A stretch of DNA of 64,000 nucleotides from Protea cynaroides (taxonomy: Eukaryota > Streptophyta > Magnoliopsida > Proteales > Proteaceae), in assembly GCA_028583415.1 (NCBI GenBank), contig CM053267.1, positions 17,925,814 to 17,989,813 of the forward strand. Reading direction: 5' to 3'. The notes beneath the pieces are model-generated. The model was not told the DNA's origin. It did not search any database and worked only from the letters and a program-made list of their open reading frames with translations. Of this stretch, positions 33,049 through 44,819 are shown one piece after another. Made by a program: the position numbers and the translations under genes. Every line of letters starts with the position of its first letter. Positions within the stretch are counted from its first letter, which is position 1.

Positions 33049-34315
33049 ATGGCTCAGTACTGAACTTCTTCTTCGGAGAGGTCTTCTGACTCACTTGATG
33101 AATTGTCAGCTGCCCCTAGGCCTCCCAGTAAGAAGAGGAGAACTCTAGACTCCGTCAGTCTGGAGTTTGGTTTGGAAACCAACAAGTCGAAGGACTCTGG
33201 TGAGATGGCTAGTGTCCACAAATCTTTGAAAGTCTTCTCTTTGGCTTCCGATCCTGCCACTGAGGAGGTACTTGAGCAAGGTTCTTTCGATGTCGCCGAG
33301 TGGAGCCGACCGGCAGGCACTTCTGCTGGGAGGGCTCCTCGTCAGAGGGGCGGCTGTCCTAAAATTCCACAGTTAGATAAACTCCCCGCGTAGAGGGTGT
33401 CAAGCAAGGTGGTATCTGATACAGCCTTGACTCAAATCCGTAGGGTTTATCAGCTAGAGGAACCCATGACCGACGTCCTGGTCCGACCTCCTGCGTCTGA
33501 GGAGAGGGCTTGCAGCCTAAACCTTTTTGAGATCTGCGTATACGGACATGCTCTAAAGTCCTGTCTCCGATTCCCACTACACCCCCTCGTAGTCGACATT
33601 CTGAAGGTGTATCGCATTGCTCCCTCCCAATTGACTCTGAACGGGTGGCGGTGCCTCTATGCCTTCATCATATTCATCCGTCGACTGGGAGAGACTCCGA
33701 CCGTGAACTTGTTTTGGTTTTTGTTTAAGTTTTCTAGCCTTACTGAAACCCGCTCCATGAGTGGGTGGTACTACTTTAGTCAGAGGGACGCGAAGAAGTT
33801 CCTGTTGATCTCTCAAAAGCCTTCTTCCATCCATGGTAGAAGGAGAAGTTTTTCTTTGTGGGTCCTCCGACGGACGGTCCTGCATTACCTCTGTCCAACG
33901 CGTGGCTCGTGGGGGATGCGACGGGGTTCAACAAGGTGCCCTTCCTGACCTCGGAGGAGAAGCATGTCTTTTGCAAGGTAAAGGAGGGCTAGACAGTTCG
34001 GTACGCCGATCTGGTAGATCCTCGAAAGTTGGCCGAGCACGGCCTGCTTGGTGAGTTTTTGTTTCTAACTGTTGGGATCCGATCGGATATTTTATCGGCA
34101 GCACTGACCGTTTGCTTGTTTCTTTTGTTGCAGTGAACTTCTTCAATGACCAACTGGTGGCCCAGATTCTGTGCAAACGGGCCGCGGAAGCTGGAAAGAA
34201 AGCCGATCAGAGGGATGAAGATGCGGGCACGGCCGCCACACAGCCATGTGCAGTGGCAGATAACCCCAAGGGTAATAGACCTACCTCGGAAGTCCCCAAG
34301 AAGAAGAAGATCTGA
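33049..34315 (+). pseudogene. Tat-3 antisense accessory ORF (putative gypsy-type transposon domain)
   Basis: Plus-strand gene in a minus-strand element. From ATG 33049 there is a TGA at 33061, then a Ser/Lys-rich N-terminus (PPSKKRRTL, a possible nuclear signal). The domain region follows: LKSCLRFPLHPLVVDILKVYRIAPSQLTLNGWRCL in two blocks, then ETPTVNLFWFLFKF and GWYYFSQRD. This pattern is that of the plant 'putative gypsy type transposon' family (Pfam PF04195, from memory). A one-base deletion plus a stop near 33839 and a TAG near 33990 break the rest. An 83-bp intron (34051-34133) joins the last exon, which ends with a PKKKK tail. Antisense ORFs of this type between pol and 3' LTR are known for Tat elements. 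Function is unknown. Confidence 0.8.
34051..34133 (+). other. Putative intron in the Tat-3 antisense gene
   Basis: CTGCTTG|GTGAGTTTTT ... TTCTTTTGTTGCAG|TGAAC. Removing the 83 bp keeps the frame between LAEHGLL and NFFNDQLVAQI. Consensus donor, T-rich tract and acceptor are all present. Confidence 0.75.
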
Positions 34316-34722
34316 ACGGCCCAAGAATTACCATTATCATCAAATTATGAAGCTGGATCTTCAGCCTTGATTGTTGGGTTAATGAAGTTTGGGTGGAATG
34401 CGACTCCCATTCGATGATAATGGGAGCCTAAAATGACTCTAGTCCTTAGCCTCTCTTGCGAAGATGGTTGTTCCTAGTTTCTTACTTGTCAACTGTTATA
34501 GAGAAGTTAATCCTGTCTCAGAATTTTTGGTTAAAAGGGCAACAGTTCAACAACCAGTTAACATTCACATGGGGAACAACCTCTCTTCTTTAGTGTGGCA
34601 GGAAATTTCCTAGGATGCTCATAGTAGATTGAGATACAGATTTCACTAGTATCCTAGTAGTTCTAATATGCTATCTATTCTACTCTGTTCTACTGCTAAT
34701 GACTGGCATTGCCAAAGGTGAT

Positions 34723-34726
<4 letters not shown>

Positions 34727-34789
<63 letters not shown>
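34727..34789. repeat. (AT)n microsatellite, about 62 bp
   Basis: A pure TA run directly before the 30-bp GGTACC repeat. Confidence 0.95.
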
Positions 34790-34792
<3 letters not shown>

Positions 34793-34798
34793 GTAAAT

Positions 34799-34912
34799 TA
34801 CACCAGAGGTACCTGATGTTTTGAGAAATTATACTGGAGGTACCTCACGTTTCAAAAATCATACTAGAGGTACCTCATGTTTCATAATGTTACACTTGGG
34901 GTACCTTTTATT
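34799..34912 (+). repeat. About 30-bp tandem repeat around GAGGTACCT
   Basis: Four imperfect units, each with TTAYACY...GAGGTACCTCATGTTT. GGTACC occurs at steps of 30, 30 and about 33 bp. It is bordered by the AT microsatellite on the left. Confidence 0.8.
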
Positions 34913-34984
34913 TTTGTATTTTTTTCCTTGTTTGGAGTTGCCCAGTCTTCTTACATATACTTCAGTAAGATTTATCATGGTTAA

Positions 34985-35310
34985 TTATATTACAAGAAAA
35001 GAAACTTTTAGCTGCGGTAATTAACTGTCGTTAAAACTAGGACAACTGTTGGAAAATATTTCAGTAACGATAAAGTTAACTGTCGTAAAAGTGTACTGAG
35101 GCATTAGAGGAGTTGCGATAGATTAGGCCAGCTATGGTGGTTTGGTGGTGGGAGAGGGAGAGAAAAGGTGGAGAAGAAGAAGATTAAGAGGAGAAAGAGA
35201 AACATTGAAGGGGAAAAAACCAGATAGCCCACGAAAAATGGACCCGTGAGTGGTGAATTTCGATCTGTTAGAGGCGGTAATTGGTTACCATCGCTAATTA
35301 TTAACATTTA
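34985..35310. mobile_element. Possible CACTA-type transposon remnant
   Basis: TATTACAAGAAAAGAA resembles the CACTACAAGAAAA ends of CACTA elements. It is followed by GCGGTAATTAACTGTCGTTA-like phrases, and the inverse-like GGCGGTAATTGGTTACCATCGCTAATTA occurs near 35273-35300 (in two blocks). No transposase, clear opposite end or target duplication was found. Tentative. Confidence 0.3.
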
Positions 35311-36129
35311 TATGTGAATCTGAAATCACCTATATTACAGGACCCATGGTTCAAATAATTGGTATTGAATCGATCAATTCATATCAGTTTTGGACATGGG
35401 CAACCCTGATCCTATTTCGATTCTTGAATGAATTTGAGGATTGATTCAATATTACCCCGTATCATCTAGATCGGTTAATCTGATCCAATATCTATTATTT
35501 TATTTTCTTAATATTTCATGCCACATGTCAATTATCCAAATGATTGGTTGCCACGTGATGATCATCTTCATGGTTATTAGGTATATAAAAAAAATATTTA
35601 ATTTTTAATAAAATAATAATGAATCCATGTCTTCGGATGAGACCGATGCCAAAAAGGTGCTTTTCCAGTTGGATTAGACTAATATTGGTTAATATCGATC
35701 AATCTGGATAGTATGGGATCAATTTGGGAAACGACCAGTGTGTTTTTGAAAAAATCAAATGATTCAATGTGTTTTTTTTTCTCATCCTAGACTATTTATG
35801 CCCTAAACCATCCCACCATCCAGCTATCGCTCATCAAGCGGCAGCTAGATGGTATCCTGTTCAGCTAAGAATATGAAACGATCCAAATCCAAAAATTCCA
35901 TCCTATTACAATGCATGCTAGGGACGAAATGTTCTTTTTTATATGACGATATGGAAACTTTATCACAAAAAAATGGAAACTCCGTCACAAAAAAAGACTA
36001 ACTACGATTATGAATATTTCATTGTTTAAAATGTATTCATAATTGGCGCTAACCAAAATTCCATTGTATATAAGATTTTTAGGGATCGTAAAGTACTTCC
36101 ATCCCTAAAGAGTAGATGAGTAAAGTACT

Positions 36130-36930
36130 CCTCATCCACTTCTCTCGTTGCACTTGCAGAGAAGTGGATGAGGAACTTCATTTGGAATGGGGAATTAGAT
36201 AAGCAGAAAGTCATGGTGGTTAGGTGGAGTTAGGGGTGTACTTGAAAAAAGGATGGAGGTTGGGCATTAGATGCCTGCATGACATTAATATTTTCATGCT
36301 AGCTAAGCTCAGTTGGGAGATTAGATCTTCTGATTCGTACTTCGCAAATTTCATGAGAGGGAGATATATTAAAGCTGATGGATCATGGCATGTCATTGGT
36401 ATGGCTTCAGCGATTTGGCTTAGTGTTTGCCAGGTGTTGAATTGGGTATTAAGATAGAATTAGGTGGCTAGTAGGGAATGGTGCTCACATTGATTTATGG
36501 AGGGATAGGTGGCTTGGGTTTCGAATTTCATCAAAAATGGGGATTGGGTTTTTCCTCAAGTTACATCTCTATTTTTACGTACTGTGGTGGCCAATGCGAA
36601 GGAGATTTTGCTTCCTACTACTATTGGAGCATTGGATAGCATGGTTTAGATGGGTTCCATATCCGGGGAGTTTACTACTAAATCTTCTTGGGAGGACATG
36701 TAAACGTCATTACATACACCTGCTTGGGTATTGCACATTTGGAGCAAAGGCCTTTAGCCTCGCATCTTGGTTTTCTCTTAGCACTAGATCAAAGGAGTGG
36801 TTCCAATAGATGATAAAATCGTGGAGCGTTGGTTTCCATAAGTGTTGTAATGTGCTTTATTCTGTAAAACTAGTGAAGGTTTTAACCATGTGTTTTTAAA
36901 ATATGAGGTTTCTGTTTGGTTTGGAAGGAA
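36130..36930 (+). pseudogene. L1-type LINE ORF2 3' remnant (zf-RVT region)
   Basis: Across three frames the sequence reads EKWMRNFIWNGELDKQK, then GWRLGIRCLHDINIFMLAKLSWEI, then SYFANFMRGRYIKADGSWH and RWLVGNGAHIDLWRDRWLGF. Further on come TTKSSWED, AWVLHIWSKGL and GFHKCCNVLYSVKLV. This order is the region downstream of RT in plant L1 elements, ending in the zinc-finger-like zf-RVT domain. RT and endonuclease are absent, so this is a 5'-truncated, heavily mutated copy. It ends about 60 bp before Athila-1 begins. Confidence 0.75.
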
Positions 36931-36995
36931 CTCTTGAGTTATTTTCAATTTAGGAACATGGGATTCGGTCCATAAATTACATTCTATGGTTTTAC

Positions 36996-38300
36996 AAGTA
37001 AAGATCCAAATAAACATCTAAAGGAATTCTATGTAGTGTGTTCTAGCATGAAATCGATAGGAATGTCGGAAGAACAAATTAAACTGAGAGCCTTTCCCTT
37101 TTAGTTATTAGATGATGCAAAAGATTGGCTCTATTACCTACCATCTGGGACAATCACTAATAGAACAAAGTCAAAAAGTTATTTTTGAAAAAAAAATACT
37201 TCCCAGCCTCTAGAGCTGCCACCATCAGAAAGGAAATCTATGTCATATGACAGTATATTGGAGAAACACTCCATAAATATTGGGAGCATTTTAAGAAACT
37301 ATGTGCCAGCTGTCTACACCACCAGATAAGTGATAAACTCCTAATTAAGTATTTTTATGAAGGATTATTACCTATGGAAAGGAACATGATAAATTCAGCA
37401 AGTGAATAAGCTTTAGTGGATAAAACCCTTGAAGCTACAAGAAGGTTAATTGTAAACATGGGCTGCAAATTCCCAACAGTTTGGTATAAGAAATGATGCA
37501 CTAATCAAAAAGATGAATGAGGTAAATATATCTTTCCTTGAACAACAATTATTTAACCTTACCTCTCTTGTTAGACAGATAGCTATAGGAAAAATGCAGC
37601 AGGTAAGAGTTTGTGGGATATGTTTGATGCAAGGACACTCAACTGATATGTGTCCAATACATTAAAAAGGACCCACTTAACAAGCCATTACTGCAGGTAA
37701 CTTCCCAACACCACCAAGGCAGTATGATCCATACTCTTAACATATACAATCCAAGTTGGAGACATCATCTAAACATGAGCTATGGAGGAAACAGACCAGC
37801 AGGGCAGAACTTCTATCAAAATAGACAGCCAACATTCCAACCCAGGCTACTTGTCCCTCAGAATTCAAATTCATCATTAAAGGACATAGTTAAATCTCTT
37901 GCTCTAAATACCTAACAGTTTCAAAAGGAAACAAGATCTAGCATTCAGAGTCTGGAGAGTCAGGTGAGTCAAATGGAAACTGCTACGAGTCGTTTAGAAG
38001 TTTAAATTGGAGGAAAATTACCATCACAAATAGTTGTAAATCCAAAAGAGAACGTGAATATAATAACACTCCGAAGTGGTAAGGAACTTGAGGAGCTGAA
38101 AAAGGTGATTCCTGCTATCCCAAATGAAGAAGAAATTGAGAAAGAAATAGAGAAAAACGGAACAGTAGTTCAACCTAAAGTAATGCCTAACCCTTCCATT
38201 TTGTCTAAGGCTAATCTTCCTCCCTTTCCTAGTAGATTTGTAAAATCCAAGAAAGAGGATAAGGATAAGGAATGTTGGATTTATTTTGTAAAGTGAAGGT
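36996..38300 (+). pseudogene. gag: Athila-1 gag, 5' truncated
   Basis: Starts inside gag at DPNKHLKEFYVVCSSMK and aligns with Athila-2 from about 57985. Then follow DDAKDWLYYLPSGTIT, EIYVI-like text, ETLHKYWEHFKKLCASC and a complete CCHC knuckle CGICLMQGHSTDMC (37612-37653). The C-terminal IITLRSGKE follows near 38057. Many stops and frameshifts are present. The 5' LTR, primer site and gag N-terminus are missing. Confidence 0.82.
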
Positions 38301-39230
38301 AAATATTCTCTTGTTAGATGCTATCAAACAGGTGCCCAGGTATGCAAAATTTTTTGAAAGAGTTATGCATTAATGGAAGGAAGCTGCAAGGTAATGAAAT
38401 ATTAAATATAGGAGAAAATGTCTCAGTAGTCCTGCAAAGAAAACTTTCTCCTAAGTGCAAAGACCCAGGTATGTTTACCATTTCCTATAGTAGTACTAGA
38501 ATCGAGAGAGCTATGCTAGATTTAAAAGTATCTCTTATTGTAATGCCAAAATCCATTTATGCTTCATTAAATCTAGGTCCCTTGAAAGAAACTGGTATTA
38601 TTATCTAATTAGCTGATTGTACTAACGCATACCTTGAAGGGATACTTAAGAATGTTCTTGTGCAAGTGAATGATGTCTCCCCTAATCCTATACCTATTTT
38701 GTTGGGGAGGCCATTCCTGAATACAGCCTAGATTAAGATAGATGTTCATGATGGTACCCTCATGATGGAGTTTGATGGTAAAGTAATTCATTTTAATATT
38801 TTTGAAGCCATGAAACACCCTAACGATGTTTATTTAATTTTTGCTATTAATATTGTTGACTCCATAGTTTAAGAGGTTTTTGAGCTAAATAACAAGATTG
38901 AATTAGAGGTTGCTATTACCAAACTTCTTGAGTTGGAAAAGAAAGAAGAGATAGAGATCAGTGAAGAATTGAAGGAGACTATGATAGCTTTACATTCTTT
39001 AAAAGTAGTTCTAGAAAAGTATGGAGTTTCTTTTAAAAAGCTGCTTAATTCTCACCAGAAATTGTTACCTTCTATTTTGTAGGTCGTTACCCTAGAGTTG
39101 AAGCCATTAATGACCCATTTAAAGTACAGGTACTTGGGAGAAAATGAGACATTATCAGCAATCATTATGAAGAATTTGACACCTAGTCAGGAAAAGAAGT
39201 TGGTTCGAATGCTAAGGAATCATACGGAAT
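38301..39230 (+). pseudogene. Athila-1 protease region
   Basis: Open stretch 38318-38608 reads FLKELCINGRKLQGNE and KCKDPGMFTISY. It then reads MLDLKVSLIVMPKSIYASLNLGPLKETG in two blocks, where Athila-2 has the same order. ILLGRPFLNTA and DVHDGTLMMEFDGKVIHFNIFEAM continue with stops to about 39100, then LKYRYLGENETLSAIIMKNL and LVRMLRNHTEY, the start of the RT part. There the element jumps to the integrase C-terminus. Confidence 0.8.
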
Positions 39231-39643
39231 ATTGAGCTGTCAAACATTACAATATAAATATGATTGATGTTGGTTGTCAAAGGAAGTTGCAACTGTAAGA
39301 ACTTGAGGAGTTAAGGAATGATGCATACGTGAGCTCCAGCATTTACAAAGCAAAAACCAAGGCTTTTCACGACAAGATGATTTCTAGGAAGAATTTTATT
39401 GTTGACCAAAAAGTTCTTCTCTTTCATTCACGATTGAAGTTATTTCTAGGTAAGTTGCGTTCTCATTGGATTAGTCTTTTTGTTGTGAATAATATTTTTC
39501 ATCATGGTGCAATAGAAATAAGGAGCTTGAAAACAAACAAAATGTTTAAGGTGAATGGTCATAGACTTAAATCTTACTATGATGGTTTTCAAAGGGGCAA
39601 TGATGAAGAAGTGAGACTAGCAAATCCTGTTTATGAGGAGTGA
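39231..39643 (+). pseudogene. Athila-1 integrase C-terminus, fused by deletion
   Basis: LQL-stop-ELEELRNDAYVSSSIYKAK begins a clean 104-codon frame (39329-39643). It includes KTKAFHDKMISRKNFIVDQK, VLLFHSRLKLFLGKLRSHWI and NKMFKVNGHRLKSYYDGF. This is the end of Athila integrase. RT, RNase H and the integrase core are missing between about 39235 and 39280, so the copy is a non-autonomous deletion derivative. Confidence 0.8.
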
Positions 39644-41245
39644 TGGACAAAGCTAGAGTAGCAAACAACATTAAACAAATACGCTGCTTGGGAGGCAACC
39701 CAGGAAAACAGATTTGTTTTTCTTCTCTCTATTAATTGCTCTCTTTTGCATTCTTATTTTTCATTGAGGACAATGTCAGATTTAAGTGTTTGGGGGGGAG
39801 GATAGGATCTGTCATAGAAAATTTAGTTTTATTTAGAGTTTTAGTTTTACTTAGCTTTAAAATTTTTTTTATTTAATTCTGTTTTGTGTCATGTTTTATT
39901 TTTAGTTTCTGTTAGTATAAATATGCTTTGAGAGTTGGGTGCTATTGTTATTTCCAAAGAGCAAAGTTTCTTTTAAGCTAAATTTTTAAAAAATTTCACT
40001 TCAATTGACTAATGAGAGCATTAATGCTATAGATGGGAGCTATTTGAGTATGAAAAGATGCATATATAAATTAGTTGAAATAACTTGCTATATGAGCTTT
40101 GATAAGCATTGATAGTTGTATTCAAAAGTAAAGCATGTATGTTTAGTGGATGGAATCAAACCCTAGAGAGCTTTTGAGCCAAAATATATTAAGACATCCA
40201 TGTCAGTCTATATTTTTCTTGGAAGAGTAATTTTCTGCTATCATTTTTATCTCTAGAAGTTGCTTTTAACTGTTTCAAGATTACATTGATATGTGCATGC
40301 ATGAAAATGATAAAGGCAATTAAGATTTTGTAGTTACTAAGCTTAAAAAGTCAACCCTATAAATTTTTACCTTTAGTGAGCCCACTTTGAGCTTTTAAAC
40401 TCTATTCTTTGTTACACCCTAAATTATGAGCGTTTTAATGTTTATTTTCCTCATGTTTTACCAACTTTTGAGCTAGTAGAGCATTGAGAACTGTTCAATG
40501 TATTTTGAAAAGAAAATATGTATCGAATAAATGTGGGGGTGCTATTGGCACATGTGAAAGTTGTATTTCAGAAAGTGAAATGTAATGGGAATGATTTATC
40601 CTTGTTATTATGTTATAAAAAAAAGTATATTTAAGAAGAAAAGAAAAACTCTTGAATGTAGTAAAAAAAAAAAAAAAAAAAAAGAAGAATGAAAAAATGA
40701 GAAAAGAAACTAGCGTTTGGAAAGTTTTGTTGAAGAGGTTTATTGATGAACCCTATTGTTTTAGTAACTCAATTTTTGTCTTAATACTTTATTATTTTCT
40801 TGGGTTCTTATGTCAGTACTTTTTCTTATCCTTACCTCTAACCCTAGTCCTATTACAACCTTTATAAAGATCTTTTGATTTATGTGTGAATATTTTTTAA
40901 GTAGTGGAGATTTTTTGTGAATAAGTAAGCTTATGGTAGTAGATCTTCATAGTAAGATTTTGAGTAAATAGTGAAACCTTAAATTCTTGAGTATGTGGAG
41001 AGAATCTCATGAAGAAATCTACTAAGTATTAGCATTCTCACTTTTGAATAAAACTATTATATTGATTTTTGTTTCTGTTTTCCTAGTGACCTTCAACTAT
41101 GACATATGTTGTTTTTGTGAATCCTTAGACTGGTTCTTGATTTATGGTGTGAATATTTTTTGAATTCCATTGCGTTGAAAATAATAAAAATTTACTGAAA
41201 ATTAATTTTGCCCTAAGACGTGCAAAAGCTATGTGTGGGGGTATT
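39644..41245 (+). mobile_element. Athila-1 3' non-coding region
   Basis: Holds typical Athila 3' landmarks: GCTTGGGAGGCAACCCA (39688-39704), TTGAGGACAATGTCAGATTT and a G-rich tract GTTTGGGGGGGAGG (39789-39802). A second G tract, ATGTGTGGGGGTATT (41231-41245), sits directly before the LTR and is the likely polypurine tract. An A22 run is at 40661-40682. No envelope-like frame remains. Confidence 0.65.
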
Positions 41246-41944
41246 TGATAAGTGTATGATTTCTATATTTATATTCCCTTTGCACTATGATTTTTAATGT
41301 GTTTTATGTCTTATTGAGTTGATTAGAATTTATTTTATAAGTTTTGCACATTTTAGAAACTTTGTAAATTAATTGCACAAAGATATTTTTTTTTTTTGCA
41401 TTCTTAATGTTGATGTTCTAAGCTTCATCTAGGCTTTTGATGTGGAAAGAGTTCTAGAATTTAAACAGAAGTTGTAGAGGACATCTCAAGCTTTCCAGAA
41501 TGGTATTATTGAGAAAAATTTGAATTTGTTTAGGCCTCTAAATGTTTCCTCAAAATCTGACATGAAAATCTGATCTGAATCCGAATCGGAGTAGGAAAGT
41601 TACCACACATAGAAACCACACGATCTGATTAAAGCATTCAACGGTGGATGAAATTTTCATAAAGAGTTTCCTACTCAACTTAAAAAAACCTACAATAGAA
41701 GATGGTGAATTGATTTGGGATTTGAGTTAGATAGGGGAACTAACATCTAGAAGACTCCAAAGAAGAAAACTCTACAATTTTGAAATTATAAACAAAAAAG
41801 GAATTCTAAACTACAAAGGATTGCTATGCTATATATAAAGAGCACTGGTGTTGAAGATAGTCTTTCTTTCTCTGGCTGAAAATTTCAATATCTCTATTTC
41901 TCTGGGAATGATTTTTCTTTTATCTTTCTTTGAAAGGATTGTAA

Positions 41945-44280
41945 TGTCACACCCCAATTCTGATCCAACTAGAATGGTGTGAGTGAACCGTCATTGAACC
42001 AACAGTTCACACCAGGATCTCGAATAAGCCGTGTCCACCCATACAAACCATTACACATAACCAACAATCAGAATATAAATATTACAACGGAAGACTTTAA
42101 ATAGAATGAACTGAGTATCTATTGATAATTTAAATAAATATCCCATTATCTAAATTCAAACACATAAAATAAATATCTTTTACATCCCTTAATATCAAAC
42201 GAAAATAACTGAAACAACTAAATAAAAATCCATCACAAGTACACATAGAAAGGGCACTCGCATGAAGCATCATGCTCGTCCTCCCCTGCTTGTACATCCA
42301 AAGCAGCCACACCTCCATACGCCGGAGCGTTCACGTAGTCGTCCACTGTGTATCCTGCATCAACATCTAAAAACAATGTATATACAAAGGGTGAGCTACC
42401 AACACAGCTCAGTAAGACAATCAGACAATTTCACAAGATTATGCATGAGTAACAATCAATTTTATACTGTGGTCTGGTTTTAAGTTTGCAATGTGCTATA
42501 GAAAGGATTGGTGGCCCCCGCACCTCTATACACGAGTGTGTGGCACCTCATGGATCACACCCCCATTGGCCCACATGCACCCATCATGGAATAGAGATAG
42601 AGCTAAGATACCCCCGTACCTCCCCTGATACTCTACCCATACCAGTACCTAAGCCCCTACTGGCCAGGGCTCGTAAACTGGGCTCGCAACTAACCAATCC
42701 TATATGTCATCAATGTATGCTCTATCCCAGCACAGCCGTCTACGGCATAGAGATAGAGCTAAGGCATTCCCACACCTCCCCTGATGCCCTATCTGCAACT
42801 AACTCACTAGGATAGAAACATAACGCAGGTAGACCCTATCCCAACATAACTCCCTACGGCATAGAGATAGAGCTAAAGCATCGTGGCCAAGCCAGCATCG
42901 ACTCGGAATCCACAGTACCACATAACAATGGCCGGGACAACATCAATATCGGAGACCACCGTACCACGACCTTCCCCTGATACCCCACCCGTACCAAGCA
43001 TGTTAAGACAGAATACTATAAAAGGTGCTAATGTGAAGAGCGATCCCAGGCCCATGCCCCACTCCACACACCAACGAAAATAATCACATGCCTAACAATC
43101 ACATCCTATCAATGCATGAACAGTAATAATAACTAAAAGTAAAAGATGGCATGTGAATATGCACAAACATCACATCATAGATATTCAATGATTAACAGCG
43201 ATTTACTGTCCATTAATTATTAGGTTTAGGTCAGATTCCCTTACCTGACGCTAGTTCGATAACTTGCTCCACGTCGCAAGGTCCAAACGATATGTCACAA
43301 AGTCCTACAATATTATTTGGGTTTCATTAGAATATATTGTTTAGGGTTTCATGTTGGTCGGAAACCAACATGGTTACAAAACACCCTCACAGAGCTGACC
43401 GGTGGCATGTACCGGTCGCAGCTCTGTGGTAAGACTAGCGACCGGTATGGTCAGCCGGTCCCCACAGATAACCTCCCGAGAGGTAGCGGTCGCAACATAC
43501 CGGTCGCACTATGTGCAACCGGTATAGTCGACCGGTATGTCTCCGGAAGACCATACATGGGTTTTTCGACTGTCGACGATCATCCTCCATGGATTTTCAG
43601 GGTTTCTCCTATCCACTCTAAGTCTAAACTTGGAGTTAGAGTTATCCCCAACTCATTCAAGTCTCATTTCGATGAATATCATCTCGAAACTCGAATCTAG
43701 GGTTTGATGGAAACTTAGGGTTTATTGGCCAATTTTGGGTTTTAGAGCAATACCTACTTTGCATGGTATTGATCCACCCACATAAGTAACATAGGATAAG
43801 AAGATTGATTCGAACACTTACCGTTGACAGGCGTAATGAGAGCGTCGTCGAACGGTAATGGCAGCTCCTTCTTCTTCCTCCTAGCTCCTTCTCCTTTTCC
43901 ACCTCTTTCTCTTCTCTAGGGTTTGTGAGAGACAATGGAAAGGATTTGAAGAGGTTTAAGGGTGTATTTATAGGCTAGAAATAGGGTTTAGTAACCCTAC
44001 TAGGATTAGGAAACTTCTAGGATTCGAAATCAGGAAAGCGGGACCCACAGAGATCAATTTCCAGATTCTCGCACATAGCTGTGCAGGCCATACCGGTCGA
44101 CCGGTACCAAGACCGGTACCATCGACCGGTATACCTAAAATCAGGTATAATTGGTTGACTTCGGTCCAATTTTGTACCTTTTTGTTATCTGCTTGCCCCG
44201 TCTGGCCCGGTGATGATCGGAAGACCTGTCATGACACAAAACCAAGGTTTAGACTGGGTTTTTAGAGTGCGGGTCTTACA
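41945..44280 (-). mobile_element. Solo LTR, D-type chromovirus
   Basis: 2336 bp, TGTCACACCCC ... GGGTCTTACA, flanked by a perfect 5-bp duplication TGTAA (41940-41944 and 44281-44285). It has a minus-strand TATA box CTATAAATAC near 43965-43974. ACCGGT-rich clusters lie at about 43398-43540 and 44090-44140. It has the same ladder of TAGCTCTATCTCTAT repeats as the solo LTR at 7394. Confidence 0.93.
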
Positions 44281-44819
44281 TGTAATGTCTGGTTGGTTTT
44301 TTCATTCGGTTCAAGGGGATTTTGAAGCCCAAACTCATGTCAATCGGGTAATCCCTATCAGTAACATTGTTCTTTTTTTCTTACTTTTATTGGAATTGTT
44401 TATGTTAATCTTTTCTCTTTACTCATGATGTTTATCTAAATAGTTCAGTAATGGCCTGTTGAATTGATTAGATTGATATTGATTGTTAGATCTAGAAATT
44501 GTGATACGTAGTCATCCTAGTTCTAATCACAAGTAGAAAAAAGTGGTAGATGATTATGTCTAAGTTTTCATCTCATCAATATAAATGAAATAACCTAAGT
44601 TAAATAATTTCTGCTTGTGTGTGATTGTTACTTAGATTGATCTATTTTTCTCTCTCTTAGTGTTGACATTGAACTAAACATTAAGAGCTTATTCAGTGTT
44701 GTTCAATGGTTAGATTTCTCTTAAAGGCTTGTTTCTGTAGAGATAAAGGGAAAACTCAGATAATAGAGTGTATTGTTATCTAAGGTCTTTAATTCTAATT
44801 GTGAAGAAGGGAGTAGCGT

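Larger units (their letters stand above)
34316..36129. other. No recognisable gene; simple repeats and possible transposon scraps
   Basis: 34316-34726 may be Tat-3 interior but has no motif. It then holds an AT microsatellite (34727-34789), a 30-bp repeat rich in GAGGTACCT (34799-34912) and a stretch with possible CACTA-type subterminal motifs (34985-35300). After that comes AT-rich DNA with repeated ATCGATC-like phrases (35350-35720). None is coding. Confidence 0.5.

Noticed and set aside
35350..35720. Repeated ATCGATC-like phrases as a regulatory array
   Set aside because: The phrases are irregular in spacing and sequence and lie in AT-rich DNA; I could not define a unit.
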